Positions 19,108 through 30,100 of a DNA stretch of 64,000 bases are shown here, piece by piece. The notes beneath the pieces are model-generated. The model worked only from the letters and a program-made list of their open reading frames with translations, did no database searches and had not been told where the DNA came from. Source of the stretch: Sulfitobacter indolifex (GTDB lineage Bacteria > Pseudomonadota > Alphaproteobacteria > Rhodobacterales > Rhodobacteraceae); NCBI RefSeq assembly GCF_022788655.1, contig NZ_CP084951.1:1674001-1738000 (forward strand), given 5' to 3'. The position numbers and the translations under genes were made by a program. The first letter of the stretch is position 1. Each line of letters begins with the position of its first letter.

Positions 19108-20716
19108 TGGGCGCGGTCCCGGATCAATTTCCATCGTATCGCATCTAGCAGTGCCTCGAAGGAGGCGTCGAGTATGTTGGCGCTGACGCCCACCGTGGAC
19201 CAGCGCCGCCCCTGCCCGTCTTCGCTGTCGATGATGACGCGGGTGGTGGCTTCGGTGCCGCCTTGGGTGATGCGCACTTTGAAGTCAACCAGACGCATGT
19301 CATCCAGCAGACTGCTGTATTTGCCCAAGTCTTTGACCAGCGCTTTGGACAGCGCGTTGACTGGGCCACGGTCAGAGCCATCCGCGTCGAGCGATTCCGA
19401 CACCGACAGACGCTTTTCGCCATCGACTTCGACAACCACGACCGCCTCGGACAGGCTGACCATGCGGCCTTTGGAGTTGCGGCGACGTTCGACCGTGACG
19501 CGGTAGCGTTCGACTTCGAAAAGATGCGGCAACTGGCCCATCACCTCCCGCGCGAGCAGCTCGAAACTTGCCTGCGCGGTGTCATAGGCATAGCCCTGCG
19601 CCTCACGGTCCTTCACCACCTCCAGGATCTGCCCAAGCGCCGGGTCGCCCTTGGCCACGGCCAGACCGGCATCGCTCAGACGTTTGCGCAGATTGGACTG
19701 TCCGGCTTGGTTCGACATCGGGATGATGCGGGAATTGCCGACCAATGCCGGGTCGATATGTTCATAGGTGCTGGGGTCTTTGGCGATGGCGCTGGCATGG
19801 AGCCCCGCCTTATGCGCAAAGGCCGAGGAGCCCACGAACCCTGCCTGTTTCATCGGCACCCGGTTGAGGATCTCGTCGAGCATTCGGCTGGTCCGAGTCA
19901 GCCCTTTCAGCGCTGCGCGGGTAACGCCAATCTCGAACTGGCTGGCATAGGGTTCTTTCAGCAGCAAGATCGGGATCAGCGTGGTCAGGTTGGCGTTGCC
20001 GCAACGCTCCCCCAGCCCGTTCAGCGTGCCTTGGATTTGCCGCGCGCCCGCGTCGATGGCGGCCAGCGTGCAGGCCACGGCGTTCTCGGTGTCGTCATGG
20101 GTGTGGATGCCCAGCCGGTCGCTGGGGACGCCCGCGGCGATCACATCGCGGGTGATGCGGCTAATCTCTGCCGGGAGTGTGCCGCCATTGGTGTCGCAAA
20201 GCACGATCCAGCGCGCGCCTGCATCATAGGCCGCGCGGATCGCCTCAAGCGCGTAATCCCGGTTGGCCTTATAGCCGTCAAAGAAATGCTCCGCATCAAA
20301 CAGCGCCTCGCGCCCTTGGGCGACCAGATGCGCGATGGATTTGGCGATGTTGTCGATGTTTTCCTCAAGCGTGATGCCAAGGGCGGTTTTGACATGAAAA
20401 TCATGGGTCTTGCCGACGATACAGACCGATTGCGTCCCGGCGTTGAGCACGGCGGCCAGCACGTCGTCATTCTCGGCCGACATGCCAGCGCGTTTGGTCA
20501 TGCCAAAGGCGGTGAGGCGTGCCGTCGTCTGCGGAGCGGCCTCGAAAAATGCGCTGTCGGTGGGGTTGGCACCGGGCCAGCCGCCTTCGATATAGTCTAC
20601 CCCGAGCGTGTCGAGCGCCTCGGCAATCTGGCGCTTTTCATCGGTGGAGAACTGCACGCCTTGTGTCTGTTGCCCATCGCGCAGAGTGGTGTCGTAAAGG
20701 GTGAGGCGTTCGCGGG

Positions 20717-20720
<4 letters not shown>
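19104..20720 (-). CDS. cimA: Citramalate synthase
   Basis: The 538-residue enzyme condenses pyruvate and acetyl-CoA to citramalate, a route to 2-oxobutyrate and isoleucine. The N-terminal HMGL-like TIM barrel has [17 protein letters not shown] and the metal-site [26 protein letters not shown] is characteristic. A LeuA-type regulatory domain fills the C-terminus (from about residue 395). The start is GTG, overlapping the cysS stop by 4 nt. Confidence 0.92.
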
Positions 20721-22087
<1,367 letters not shown>

Positions 22088-22316
22088 GGGCAGGCGTCCT
22101 TGCGCGGGTGTAGCGCGGGCTTGGCATAGTTTTGTCAGAATGGGAATGACGTGAACAGCGGCCCGCGAGAAAGTCTCAGCGGGTAATGCAGCAGATAATG
22201 AGCATTGCGGTGTTCATGACAGGGTTGTAGCAAGCCCGCCGCCCTGCGCCAAGCACTTTGCTGGATAAGCTCTAGACGGTCTGCCAGTAGCGGATGCAAC
22301 TATCAGGCATGACCGC

Positions 22317-22350
22317 AAAGAAAAGACCGGCCTCCTTTCGGAAGCCGGCC
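22317..22350 (-). terminator. Terminator of the beta-barrel gene
   Basis: On the minus strand GGCCGGCTTCC and GGAGGCCGGTC form an interrupted GC-rich stem (one mismatch) with a short loop, then TCTTTTCTTT. It starts about 35 nt after the stop at 22385. Confidence 0.8.
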
Positions 22351-22384
22351 AAACAATCCAAGCGAGAAAACTCGCTAAGACAGA

Positions 22385-22990
22385 TTAGAAGCGCATGGAA
22401 CCGCGCAGGGAGATCGTGGTCGCGTCCAGATCGTCGCCTGTGCCGCCAACGTCGTCAAATTTGTGCTGCAGCACTTCACCACCGACGGTGTAACGGTCGG
22501 TCACTTTGTATGTGACACCCAGACCGGCGAAGGGGCCAGTTTCGTCACCAACACTTGTGTCGGCACGGGCCGCACCAGCTGTTGCATAAACCAGTGTGTT
22601 GCCGAAGTCGTAACCGGCTTTCACCTTCGCACGGGCAACGGAATCGGCAGTTGCGCCGGCCGTGCCCAGATCAATGTCGGTTTTGTCATAATCGAGTTCA
22701 CCACCCAGTACGAACTTGCCGAAGTCATAGTCGTAACCGGCGTGGAAACCGTAGGATGTGTCGTCACCGTCAAGCGTACCGCTGTCACTGTCGATGTCGG
22801 TTTGGCCTACTTGAAGACCAGTGTAGAAGCCTGTCCAGTTGCCATCGACAGCCACAGGTGTCGGCATTGGTGCTGGTGTAAAAACCGGCGCCTCAACAGT
22901 GGTGTTTTCCAGCGAGCCAGCTGCAGCTGCACCAGCGAATGCGCTGGATGCGATCAGGGCGATGCTGGCGATTTTTGTCGTGCGTTTCAT
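22385..22990 (-). CDS. Outer-membrane beta-barrel protein (porin/opacity type)
   Basis: The 201-residue protein has a clear signal peptide (MKRTTKIASIALIASSAFAGAAAAG, about 24 residues), a Pro-rich linker (about 35-47) and then alternating amphipathic strands with aromatic ends (GFYTGLQVGQ, YGFHAGYDYDFGKFVLGGELDY, GPFAGLGVTYKVTDRYTVGGEV), ending SLRGSMRF with the terminal Phe used for BAM insertion. About 8 strands are expected. It has its own terminator, a GGAG ribosome-binding site and a leader hairpin, which suggests strong, separately controlled expression. Confidence 0.88.
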   Translation of the reverse strand: MKRTTKIASIALIASSAFAGAAAAGSLENTTVEAPVFTPAPMPTPVAVDGNWTGFYTGLQVGQTDIDSDSGTLDGDDTSYGFHAGYDYDFGKFVLGGELDYDKTDIDLGTAGATADSVARAKVKAGYDFGNTLVYATAGAARADTSVGDETGPFAGLGVTYKVTDRYTVGGEVLQHKFDDVGGTGDDLDATTISLRGSMRF

Positions 22991-23010
22991 GTTCTGCTCC
23001 TTAAATACAG

Positions 23011-23039
23011 GTGACCTGCGATCCTCGCCGCAGGGTCAC
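23011..23039 (-). promoter_or_regulatory. Leader hairpin before the beta-barrel gene
   Basis: GTGACCTGCG at 23011-23020 pairs with CGCAGGGTCAC at 23029-23039 with one bulged base, about 20 nt upstream of the start codon. It lies in the likely 5' untranslated region, where such stems can protect abundant porin mRNAs or be regulated. Role is inference. Confidence 0.45.
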
Positions 23040-23622
23040 TCACGCAACGCCTCATCTAGTATTCGGTTTCAGGTTTTTCACTTCACAGATTTGCGATGCG
23101 CTGATTGTCGCACATTTGCAACAAAGGGTCGGCCAAGCGCCGCTTAAGTTATGTGTAAACTGCGTAGCGACCCGGAGGAAATCCAGTAATTATTTATAAA
23201 ATTCAGTTAGTTAATAACGCAATATACATTTTGTCTGCCCCTGCTCCGTTTCTTGGCGGTTTTGGGCGCGACTATCACGCCCCCTTCCGCGCAAGAGGGT
23301 TAGAACCCTTTGAACCGACTTAGGCCGCCCATAAAGACCAATGGCCAATTCTACAAACGGTGGCGAACGAGAATATGACTTTCCATTTTTGCTGCTCGGA
23401 GTGGATGCCTTTGTGAGGCGGCTCACTGCGCCAGTGACTTCCCCATAAGTGGTACGATGCAGATAACCCGGCATGGCATGGCGAAAAAAGAGGGGCGTCC
23501 GCAAACCCTGTTGGGCAGTTTGACACTCCCGAAATGAAACTGACCGAAAAAACTTTCCGCGATTGTCGCGAGAGGCGGCTTCGCGTGCCGGTATGATCGC
23601 AACATACTTGGAAAGTCGTCTC
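23040..23622 (+). other. Long gap without recognisable gene
   Basis: The first 180 nt are AT-rich and probably hold the promoter of the beta-barrel gene. The rest has open frames on both strands, but none shows a family resemblance, a good ribosome-binding site or normal codon use. It may contain decayed sequence. Confidence 0.5.
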
Positions 23623-24090
23623 CTACTCCTCAGACGGCCACGCCAAAGCTGGACCCGTGCGGAAGTAAGAAACGTTGTTGGTATAGGTCGTTGCAGGAGT
23701 GAGCTTGACCATGCGCCCATCTTGGTCGTCAATCGCTGCCACGTTCTGAATGAACCAAGGGTTCCAGCACCCCTCGTCCGGCCCGAGATACTTTGCAAGG
23801 AGCCGCCTGAACCGCATGGCGTTCATCTGCTCAATGGACGCCCGTCCCCGCAGGCCAAGGTGTAGCAAGATGCCAGCCTCATTGTCGAAATGCACGATTT
23901 CAACTGCACATCTTGGATCTGCCTTTAGGCGGCTCACCGAGCTGCCGTTCTTCGAACCCAACATCCAGATCGCCTCATCTTCCCATAGGAACCAGACTGG
24001 CGCGTTGCGTGGCCCCTCGTTGCCTGACGTACAAAGGTTCGCCATGAGCGGTTCTGATAGCAAAGCGTGCGGGTCGAATGTGTATTCCAT
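23623..24090 (-). CDS. Pyridoxamine 5'-phosphate oxidase-like FMN-binding protein
   Basis: The 155-residue protein has the split-barrel features NAPVWFLWEDEAIWMLGSKN, SSVSRLKADPRCAVEIVHFD and LGLRGRASIEQ of the PNPOx-like fold, which binds FMN or other flavins and can act on small molecules. ATG 24090 (MEYTFDP) is preferred, though ATG 24126 would add 12 residues. Substrate unknown; no obvious operon partner. Confidence 0.75.
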   Translation of the reverse strand: MEYTFDPHALLSEPLMANLCTSGNEGPRNAPVWFLWEDEAIWMLGSKNGSSVSRLKADPRCAVEIVHFDNEAGILLHLGLRGRASIEQMNAMRFRRLLAKYLGPDEGCWNPWFIQNVAAIDDQDGRMVKLTPATTYTNNVSYFRTGPALAWPSEE

Positions 24091-24366
24091 GGCACAATCT
24101 AAATGCGAAAATGCACCGGTGTCCATCAAGCGCCCGACGCGGCACTTGAGCCTATAAAGGTCTCGCGCAGGGCAATCAGTATCGTACCGATGCGGACCAA
24201 CACGGTTTACGGGCATACCCAAAGCAAAACGTAAACAGAGCCGTGAAAACGACAGCTGATGGCGGGATTAAACATTCAGAAGGAGGCGAAGAGCGACGAG
24301 GCTTGCTGTTAAGGCCGAAAGGGTTATCTGCTTGTCTTGGCAGCGATAAGGAGCAGGCCGGACCTC

Positions 24367-25737
24367 ATGTCTTGGATCACCACACATCTAGAAATTGTTA
24401 TTATCGTGGTTCTGACGCTATTGGCGGCGATTGTGATCTTGCAGCAGCGCCGCACGCCACAATCGACCGCGGCGTGGCTTTTGTTCATCATCGCCCTTCC
24501 GTGGGTCGCGGTGCCCCTGTTTCTGGGTCTCGGGTTTCGCAAACAATCCTCACGTTATTCTCCGGTACATTTTCTCAAGGGTGACACTGGCGGCCCCCCG
24601 CCCCGCCCGGTGCATACACTTGATGCGACGATGCAGTATTTCGGCTTACCTGCCGCCGCCCACGGGCAAGACCTGCGGCTTTTGGGCGATCCGACTGCGG
24701 CTCACGAAGCCGTCATAGCGCTGATCCAAGGGGCAGAGGAACGGCTGGACGTGCTGTTCTACATCGTCGCAAATGACGAGACCGGGCGGATTTTTGTCGA
24801 TGCGCTGACCGAACGGGCCAAGGCGGGGGTAAAGGTGCGTTTGCTGATGGACCGTCTTGGCACTCTGCGCGGGCCCGCGTCTGCCCTGCGCCGTCTGCGG
24901 AACGCGGGGGGCGATGTCAGATTTTACTCCCCGCTGCTGCAGGTGCCGGGCTCGGGCCATTTAAACCTGCGCAACCACCGCAAAATGATCATTGCCGATG
25001 ACGCGCGCGTCTTCTCCGGGGGCATGAATATTGGGGCACACTACCTCGGCCCCGTGGCGCGCGAAGATGGCTGGGCCGATCTGGCCTATCTGCTTGAGGG
25101 ACGCGCGGTGCAGAGCTTTGGTGATGTCTTCCGCTCTGATTGGGAGGTGGCCAGCGGCGAAACGCTTGAGCCTGCGCCGTCGGTCGCAGCTGGCACGGGC
25201 GGTACGGCGACGGTGCAATTGGTCCCCTCTGGCCCCGATATCGCCGAAGACCCGCTGCATGATGGTTTGATCCGCGCGCTGCATCTGGCCGAGGCACGGA
25301 TCTGGTTGGTCACCCCCTACTTTGTGCCGACTGAAGCGCTCGGGGCTGCATTAACCACGGCCGCACGGCGCGGGGTGGATGTGCGTGTTTTGGTGCCCGA
25401 ACGATCCAACCAGCGTCTTGCCGATTTCGCCCGCGGGGCCTATTTACGCGATCTGCATGAGGCTGGCGGCCAGGTGCTTTATTATCAGCCGGGCATGATC
25501 CACGCCAAAGCCGGGATAATCGATGATATGGGACTGGTCGGCTCAGCCAATTTCGATGTGCGCAGCATGTTATTGAATTTCGAAGTGACGCTGTTTGTCT
25601 ATGATGCAGGCTCGGTCGCAAAGCTACATGACTGGTTCGAGCATCTGTCAGAGCACTGTGCCATGGAAAAGCCGCCCACCGGTATGGTCCGCAAGGTGGC
25701 CGAAGGGCTGTTTCGCCTTGGAGCCCCGGTGCTATGA
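24367..25737 (+). CDS. Cardiolipin synthase-like phospholipase D family protein
   Basis: The 456-residue protein has two N-terminal membrane helices (about 8-28 and 36-56) and two HKD motifs: NHRKMIIADDA near residue 204, and IHAKAGIIDDMGLVGSAN near 379. This is the bacterial cardiolipin synthase layout, in which phosphatidylglycerol is converted to cardiolipin at the inner membrane. ATG 24367 follows AAGGAG at 13 nt. Its stop overlaps the next gene by 4 nt. Confidence 0.87.
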   Translation: MSWITTHLEIVIIVVLTLLAAIVILQQRRTPQSTAAWLLFIIALPWVAVPLFLGLGFRKQSSRYSPVHFLKGDTGGPPPRPVHTLDATMQYFGLPAAAHGQDLRLLGDPTAAHEAVIALIQGAEERLDVLFYIVANDETGRIFVDALTERAKAGVKVRLLMDRLGTLRGPASALRRLRNAGGDVRFYSPLLQVPGSGHLNLRNHRKMIIADDARVFSGGMNIGAHYLGPVAREDGWADLAYLLEGRAVQSFGDVFRSDWEVASGETLEPAPSVAAGTGGTATVQLVPSGPDIAEDPLHDGLIRALHLAEARIWLVTPYFVPTEALGAALTTAARRGVDVRVLVPERSNQRLADFARGAYLRDLHEAGGQVLYYQPGMIHAKAGIIDDMGLVGSANFDVRSMLLNFEVTLFVYDAGSVAKLHDWFEHLSEHCAMEKPPTGMVRKVAEGLFRLGAPVL

Positions 25738-26444
25738 TCCCTGCCGTTGCCCCACAATCGCTGCGCATTGTCAGCTATAACATCCGCAAGGCCATGGGCA
25801 CCGACCGACGGCGCGACCCTGAGCGGATTATGCGCATCATCCGCAGCCTGCACGCCGATGTGGTGGTGCTCCAAGAAGCCGACCGCCGCCGCGCGCCGCG
25901 CCCCTCGGCGCTGCCGCTAGATCGGATCGAAAAAGAGACCGGTTTGCGTGCTGTACCGACGCCGAATGACGTGAGCATTGGCTGGCATGGCAATGCCGTT
26001 CTGGTCCGCCCTTCGGCCAAAATTGACCGGGTCGAGCACCTTACTCTGCCGGGCGTGGAACCCCGTGGGGCGATGGTGGCCGACTTGCATATCGGCGCAC
26101 GGCAGCTGCGTGTGATTGCTTCGCATCTTGGCCTTTTGCGCCCGTCGCGAAAGGAGCAACTAAGCGCGATGATCGCCCATCTGGATGCCTGCGCCGCCTG
26201 CCCCACGCTGATTGCAGGTGACCTTAATGAATGGTCGCAAAAAGTGGGGCTTGGACGGCTGGCGAAACGCTTTACCATTCACGCGCCCGGCAAAAGTTAT
26301 CATGCGCGGATGCCTGTTGCTCATCTGGACCGGATCGCGTTGGATCAACATCTTACCGTGTTACAGGGCGGCGTCGTGGAAACCCCCCAGACACGGCGTG
26401 CGTCTGACCATCTGCCAATCTGGCTTGACGTCGCACATCACTAA
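25734..26444 (+). CDS. Endonuclease/exonuclease/phosphatase-fold protein
   Basis: The 236-residue protein shows the EEP motifs: SYNIRKAMGTDRRRDPERI, VVLQEADRR, IASHLGLLRPSRKEQL, AGDLNEWS and RASDHLPIWLDV. The fold includes nucleases and lipid or sugar phosphatases. Its ATGA overlap with the phospholipase D gene suggests a membrane-lipid role rather than DNA repair, but this is inference. Confidence 0.83.
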   Translation: MIPAVAPQSLRIVSYNIRKAMGTDRRRDPERIMRIIRSLHADVVVLQEADRRRAPRPSALPLDRIEKETGLRAVPTPNDVSIGWHGNAVLVRPSAKIDRVEHLTLPGVEPRGAMVADLHIGARQLRVIASHLGLLRPSRKEQLSAMIAHLDACAACPTLIAGDLNEWSQKVGLGRLAKRFTIHAPGKSYHARMPVAHLDRIALDQHLTVLQGGVVETPQTRRASDHLPIWLDVAHH

Positions 26445-26471
26445 CATGATCGCCTGTCCGGCAATTCGGAT

Positions 26472-26810
26472 TTAACCGGTTGCCCAAGCCAGTTCTCCGA
26501 CCATTGCGTTGCAGGCTTGCTGCTGGTCGGTGAAGGCGACTTGCATGTCAAATACGGTCCGTACATCCGCGCGGGCCTTGGCGATGGTCGCGTCAGTCGC
26601 GCCCAGCCCACGTGCCGTTGCAACACTCTGGTTGGCGTCTTGCCTCAGTTTGCGAACACTATCATAGCCACCGGCCTGCCCTGCGCATTGTTTCGCGGTC
26701 AATTCCGCCGCAGCCGCCTTTCGCGCGGCGAACTCCATCGGAGACGCCGGCGGCTCTATGCAACCCGCTAACAAAAGCGGAAGCAGCGCGATCAATAAAG
26801 TGAATTTCAT
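26472..26810 (-). CDS. Small lipoprotein of unknown function
   Basis: The 112-residue protein begins with a lipoprotein signal MKFTLLIALLPLLLAGC, whose lipobox LLAGC sets Cys17 as the lipidation site. The rest is Ala/Gln-rich and helical with two further cysteines (KQCAGQ and QQACNAM). ATG 26810 was chosen for the signal; the open frame reaches 26846. No family recognised. Confidence 0.7.
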   Translation of the reverse strand: MKFTLLIALLPLLLAGCIEPPASPMEFAARKAAAAELTAKQCAGQAGGYDSVRKLRQDANQSVATARGLGATDATIAKARADVRTVFDMQVAFTDQQQACNAMVGELAWATG

Positions 26811-27167
26811 AAAATGCTCCTCTTCTTCAAAACGATAAGGAGACAAGGGTTTAATTTTGATTAACGCCCGTTTGTGCCGGAGCCTTTAGGTTTCCCTGAC
26901 GAACGTTCAGGCGCGCCGCGCGAACCCACTGCTCAGCTTTGCCACCCAAGGCCGTTACAGCGAAATCTGCACTCCCTGGGCTAATAACCAAGCAGGTTCG
27001 GACCTCCGCCCTGATTGCCATTAATTGATAGTTAACCCCGCAAGGTTAAGAAATTTATCCAAAGGCTATGCCTATTAGCCGAAAGCATATGCCCAAGCTC
27101 CCCTTGCCCCGATTGACGCAAAAGGTGCCCGATGACAGCCTTAACGCTGATAGATTGAGAGTAAGTT
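26811..27167 (+). other. Gap upstream of the giant surface-protein gene
   Basis: No gene seen. The last 150 nt are AT-rich and probably hold the promoter of the following long gene. GAGAG just before its ATG is a weak ribosome-binding site. Confidence 0.5.
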
Positions 27168-30100
27168 ATGGATTTGGCTAGATTTTTCTACAATAGCTAT
27201 AAAGCAGTCTTGGGCGCGTTCTTTTGGCTATGCTTCTCAACAATGGTCCTATCGCACGGCGCTTGGCTGGGCGGTGGCGGCATCTCATTAACGGATGCCA
27301 GCCGGCAGCAGATTGCGGATAATGTCGCGGCGGGTCTGGCCCCGCTTTCGGCGGGTGATACGGTCACTGTAATCGCCGACTTCCCAGTCATAGCCGAGGG
27401 TACGCTCGATGGTCCGGGGGGGTATGCCACGCTATATGTTCCCGCCGGCACCGAAGTAACCTCCACTTATATCACGGACGCCACAGGCGCGCCGCTAGAC
27501 GCGCGCCCTGCCCGGGCCTCTACAGGGTCCGGCGTGTCAAAGGGATGGGGTCCGAAAGGACAGCAGACGTTTGATATTTCACCCAACGGATGGTCCCCAT
27601 CTGATACTGCGCAGTGTCAGGCCGCAGGTTTTTCAATTGCCGATTGCAACGCGGGTCTGGCCTATATCTATGGCGACACTGGCATTTTTTACTCTACGCG
27701 CTCGGATACTCAATTGTTTGCGAGCGGTTCGGATATCGCAACGTTGGAAAATGGATATCTTGTTAATCCCACAAATGGCAGTCCCTGGCCCAGTGTTGGT
27801 GGCATGGGCACGGCACGGGTTCACAACAAATGGGATGCGGTTCAGATCAACGCCTTTGGCTCGGGTGGCACAATCGATCCAAACGGTTTTTCTACGCAAG
27901 AGGAAACATCGATAACGGGCGGTCGGGGTGCGACGCCTTTTCGCGCGGGCAGCCCCGTCGCCGGCCCGGAATCAGGGTCGGATTGGGACCGCTACGGCAC
28001 CACCGGCCCATGGAACCGCATTAGTTATCCTGGTTCTTGCGAAGCGAATGACCCGTTACTGGCGGGGCCAGATGGGCCTGCCACGGGCGACGGTTCCGTT
28101 TTTCCCGAAACGTTGGATCCGGGGGTCAATTCCTTCGAAGTCTGCACCGAAACGACATCTGGCTTTAACCTGAATACCAGCAGTGCGACGACTCTGCCAA
28201 GCGACACAAATGCGGTGCGCTACGCGTTCGGGGGGATCGCCCAGGGTGAAACCTACTTCGCCGTGATGGAGGTAAAGATCACTGACATCGAAAACGTCGG
28301 ATATTTCAATGCAGAGGGTCACGGCGGGGATTCAGCTGAAGGTGCCGCAGCCGGGAACGATAACCCCTGGCGCTATTGGGTCGCTGGAACATCTGCCGTT
28401 TCACCTCCGGGTCCTGACGATCTATTTGTGTCGATCGCGATTTCCGCGGTGAATGGCACCCCCTATTCGGGCGGCGACATTCCGCAGGGTGCTACGCTCA
28501 CCTACCGCATCAGCTATGTGAACACATCTCTGAGCCCTATGACAAACGTGCAGACAACCGTGACCCTGCCGCCGGAGATTTCTGGCACAGCAAACTTTCA
28601 AGTTATCTCAGGCGAGGATATCCGCCCCGCCACCGCACCAACAAACGGCACATTCTCGCTTCTGTCCTTGCCTGATTTGAACGGCCTTGGGTCCGGTGCC
28701 ATCGAGTTTGACGCCTATATTTCCACAACGGCGGGAGGCAACATCACCGCGGATGCTGCCAACTCCAACGACGAAGGTGGCGCCGATACAGACAGCGTCA
28801 GCGTAAACGTGACTGCAGTGCCTACCGAAACGCTTCCAGTCTGTTCTGGTACGCGGTTCTCTGTCGTCGATTGGACATCTGACAGCCCTACAGCGCTTGG
28901 CGCGACGGCTACTTTCTCACGGTACGGCATCAGCGGCACGGTCACCGCGACGGCAAACGCAGATGCAGGTGTTTTTCGTCCGGCAGAGATCGGAACCGCG
29001 CAGGTTGTTTATTCTACCGGAACCGTCGGCGTTTTGACCCAGCAATATGCCACTTTGGACGTGAATTTTGATAGCCCCATGAGTTCGGTTCTTCTCAATG
29101 TCACAAGCCTCGATCTTGACGAATCCGTAACGATTTACGGCGAACGTAACGGTATCCGGGTGCAGCCTGCTGTTGTAAATGGCTCACTTTCAGCCCCCAT
29201 GTTGCGTTTGGCCAACGTAGACGGTTCAGTTCTGGCAGAGCGTGATAGCACATTCTCGAACGCCGCTTTCCCTGAGAACTTTGCCGTAGAAGTCGGGTTT
29301 GGTGCCCCGATTGATCGGATCGTAATCGATCATGGGACGCGCAAAAATAACAGTGCAAATTTCGCAGATTCGCTGCAGCTAACGGACATTCAGGCCTGCG
29401 CCGACTTTACCGATGCCCCGTCAATCTATGGGGACGCACTGCATACGATGGGGCAAGAGCCGCGTGTCTACTTAGGCGATGCCGTTACGAGCGACGCAGG
29501 ACCCGGGAACGCTGGTGACGCCAGTTCTGACGATGACGACGGCGTAGATATTCCCCTGCTTGTTCAAGGTTTCCCCGCAACAATCGAAGCGCGCGTACAA
29601 GGCGACGGCGGTTTCTTGACGGCTTGGATCGACTACGACGGTAACGATGTCATGGCGCTTGCCACCGCCGAAGAAATCGCGCGCGATTTACAAGACGACG
29701 GTACGGGCGGGGATGCGGTCGCCGGTGATGGCATAATTCAGTTTGAAGCGATCGTGCCGGGCGATGCGGTATTGGATCAGACCTTTGCCCGGTTTCGATG
29801 GTCTACTGCCCCGGTCGTTGGCGTGGCAGATATTTCACTGGATGGAGAAGTCGAAGATTACCCGATCAACATCGGCGCGGCGCCTTTGGTCGATCGTGGT
29901 GATGCCCCGGCGAGCTATGGCGACCCTTTGCATATCATCGCTGAAACCGGCATTGCAGGCACTTATTTGGGGGCGCTCTCTCCCGATCCCGAGGCGGCCT
30001 CTCAAGCAAGCCCGGATGCGTCGGGTGATGATCTCGACGGTAACGACGATGAAGATGGGGTTACGTTGCCCCAACTCTATGCGGGCGGCACCACCGAAAT

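Noticed and set aside
23240..23320. tRNA-like stretch with a GGGTTCTAACCC-type arm
   Set aside because: No matching acceptor stem or anticodon arm could be built.
23211..23798. Minus-strand frame in the gap below the PNPOx-like gene
   Set aside because: Overlaps the true PNPOx-like gene, shows no domain and has atypical composition.
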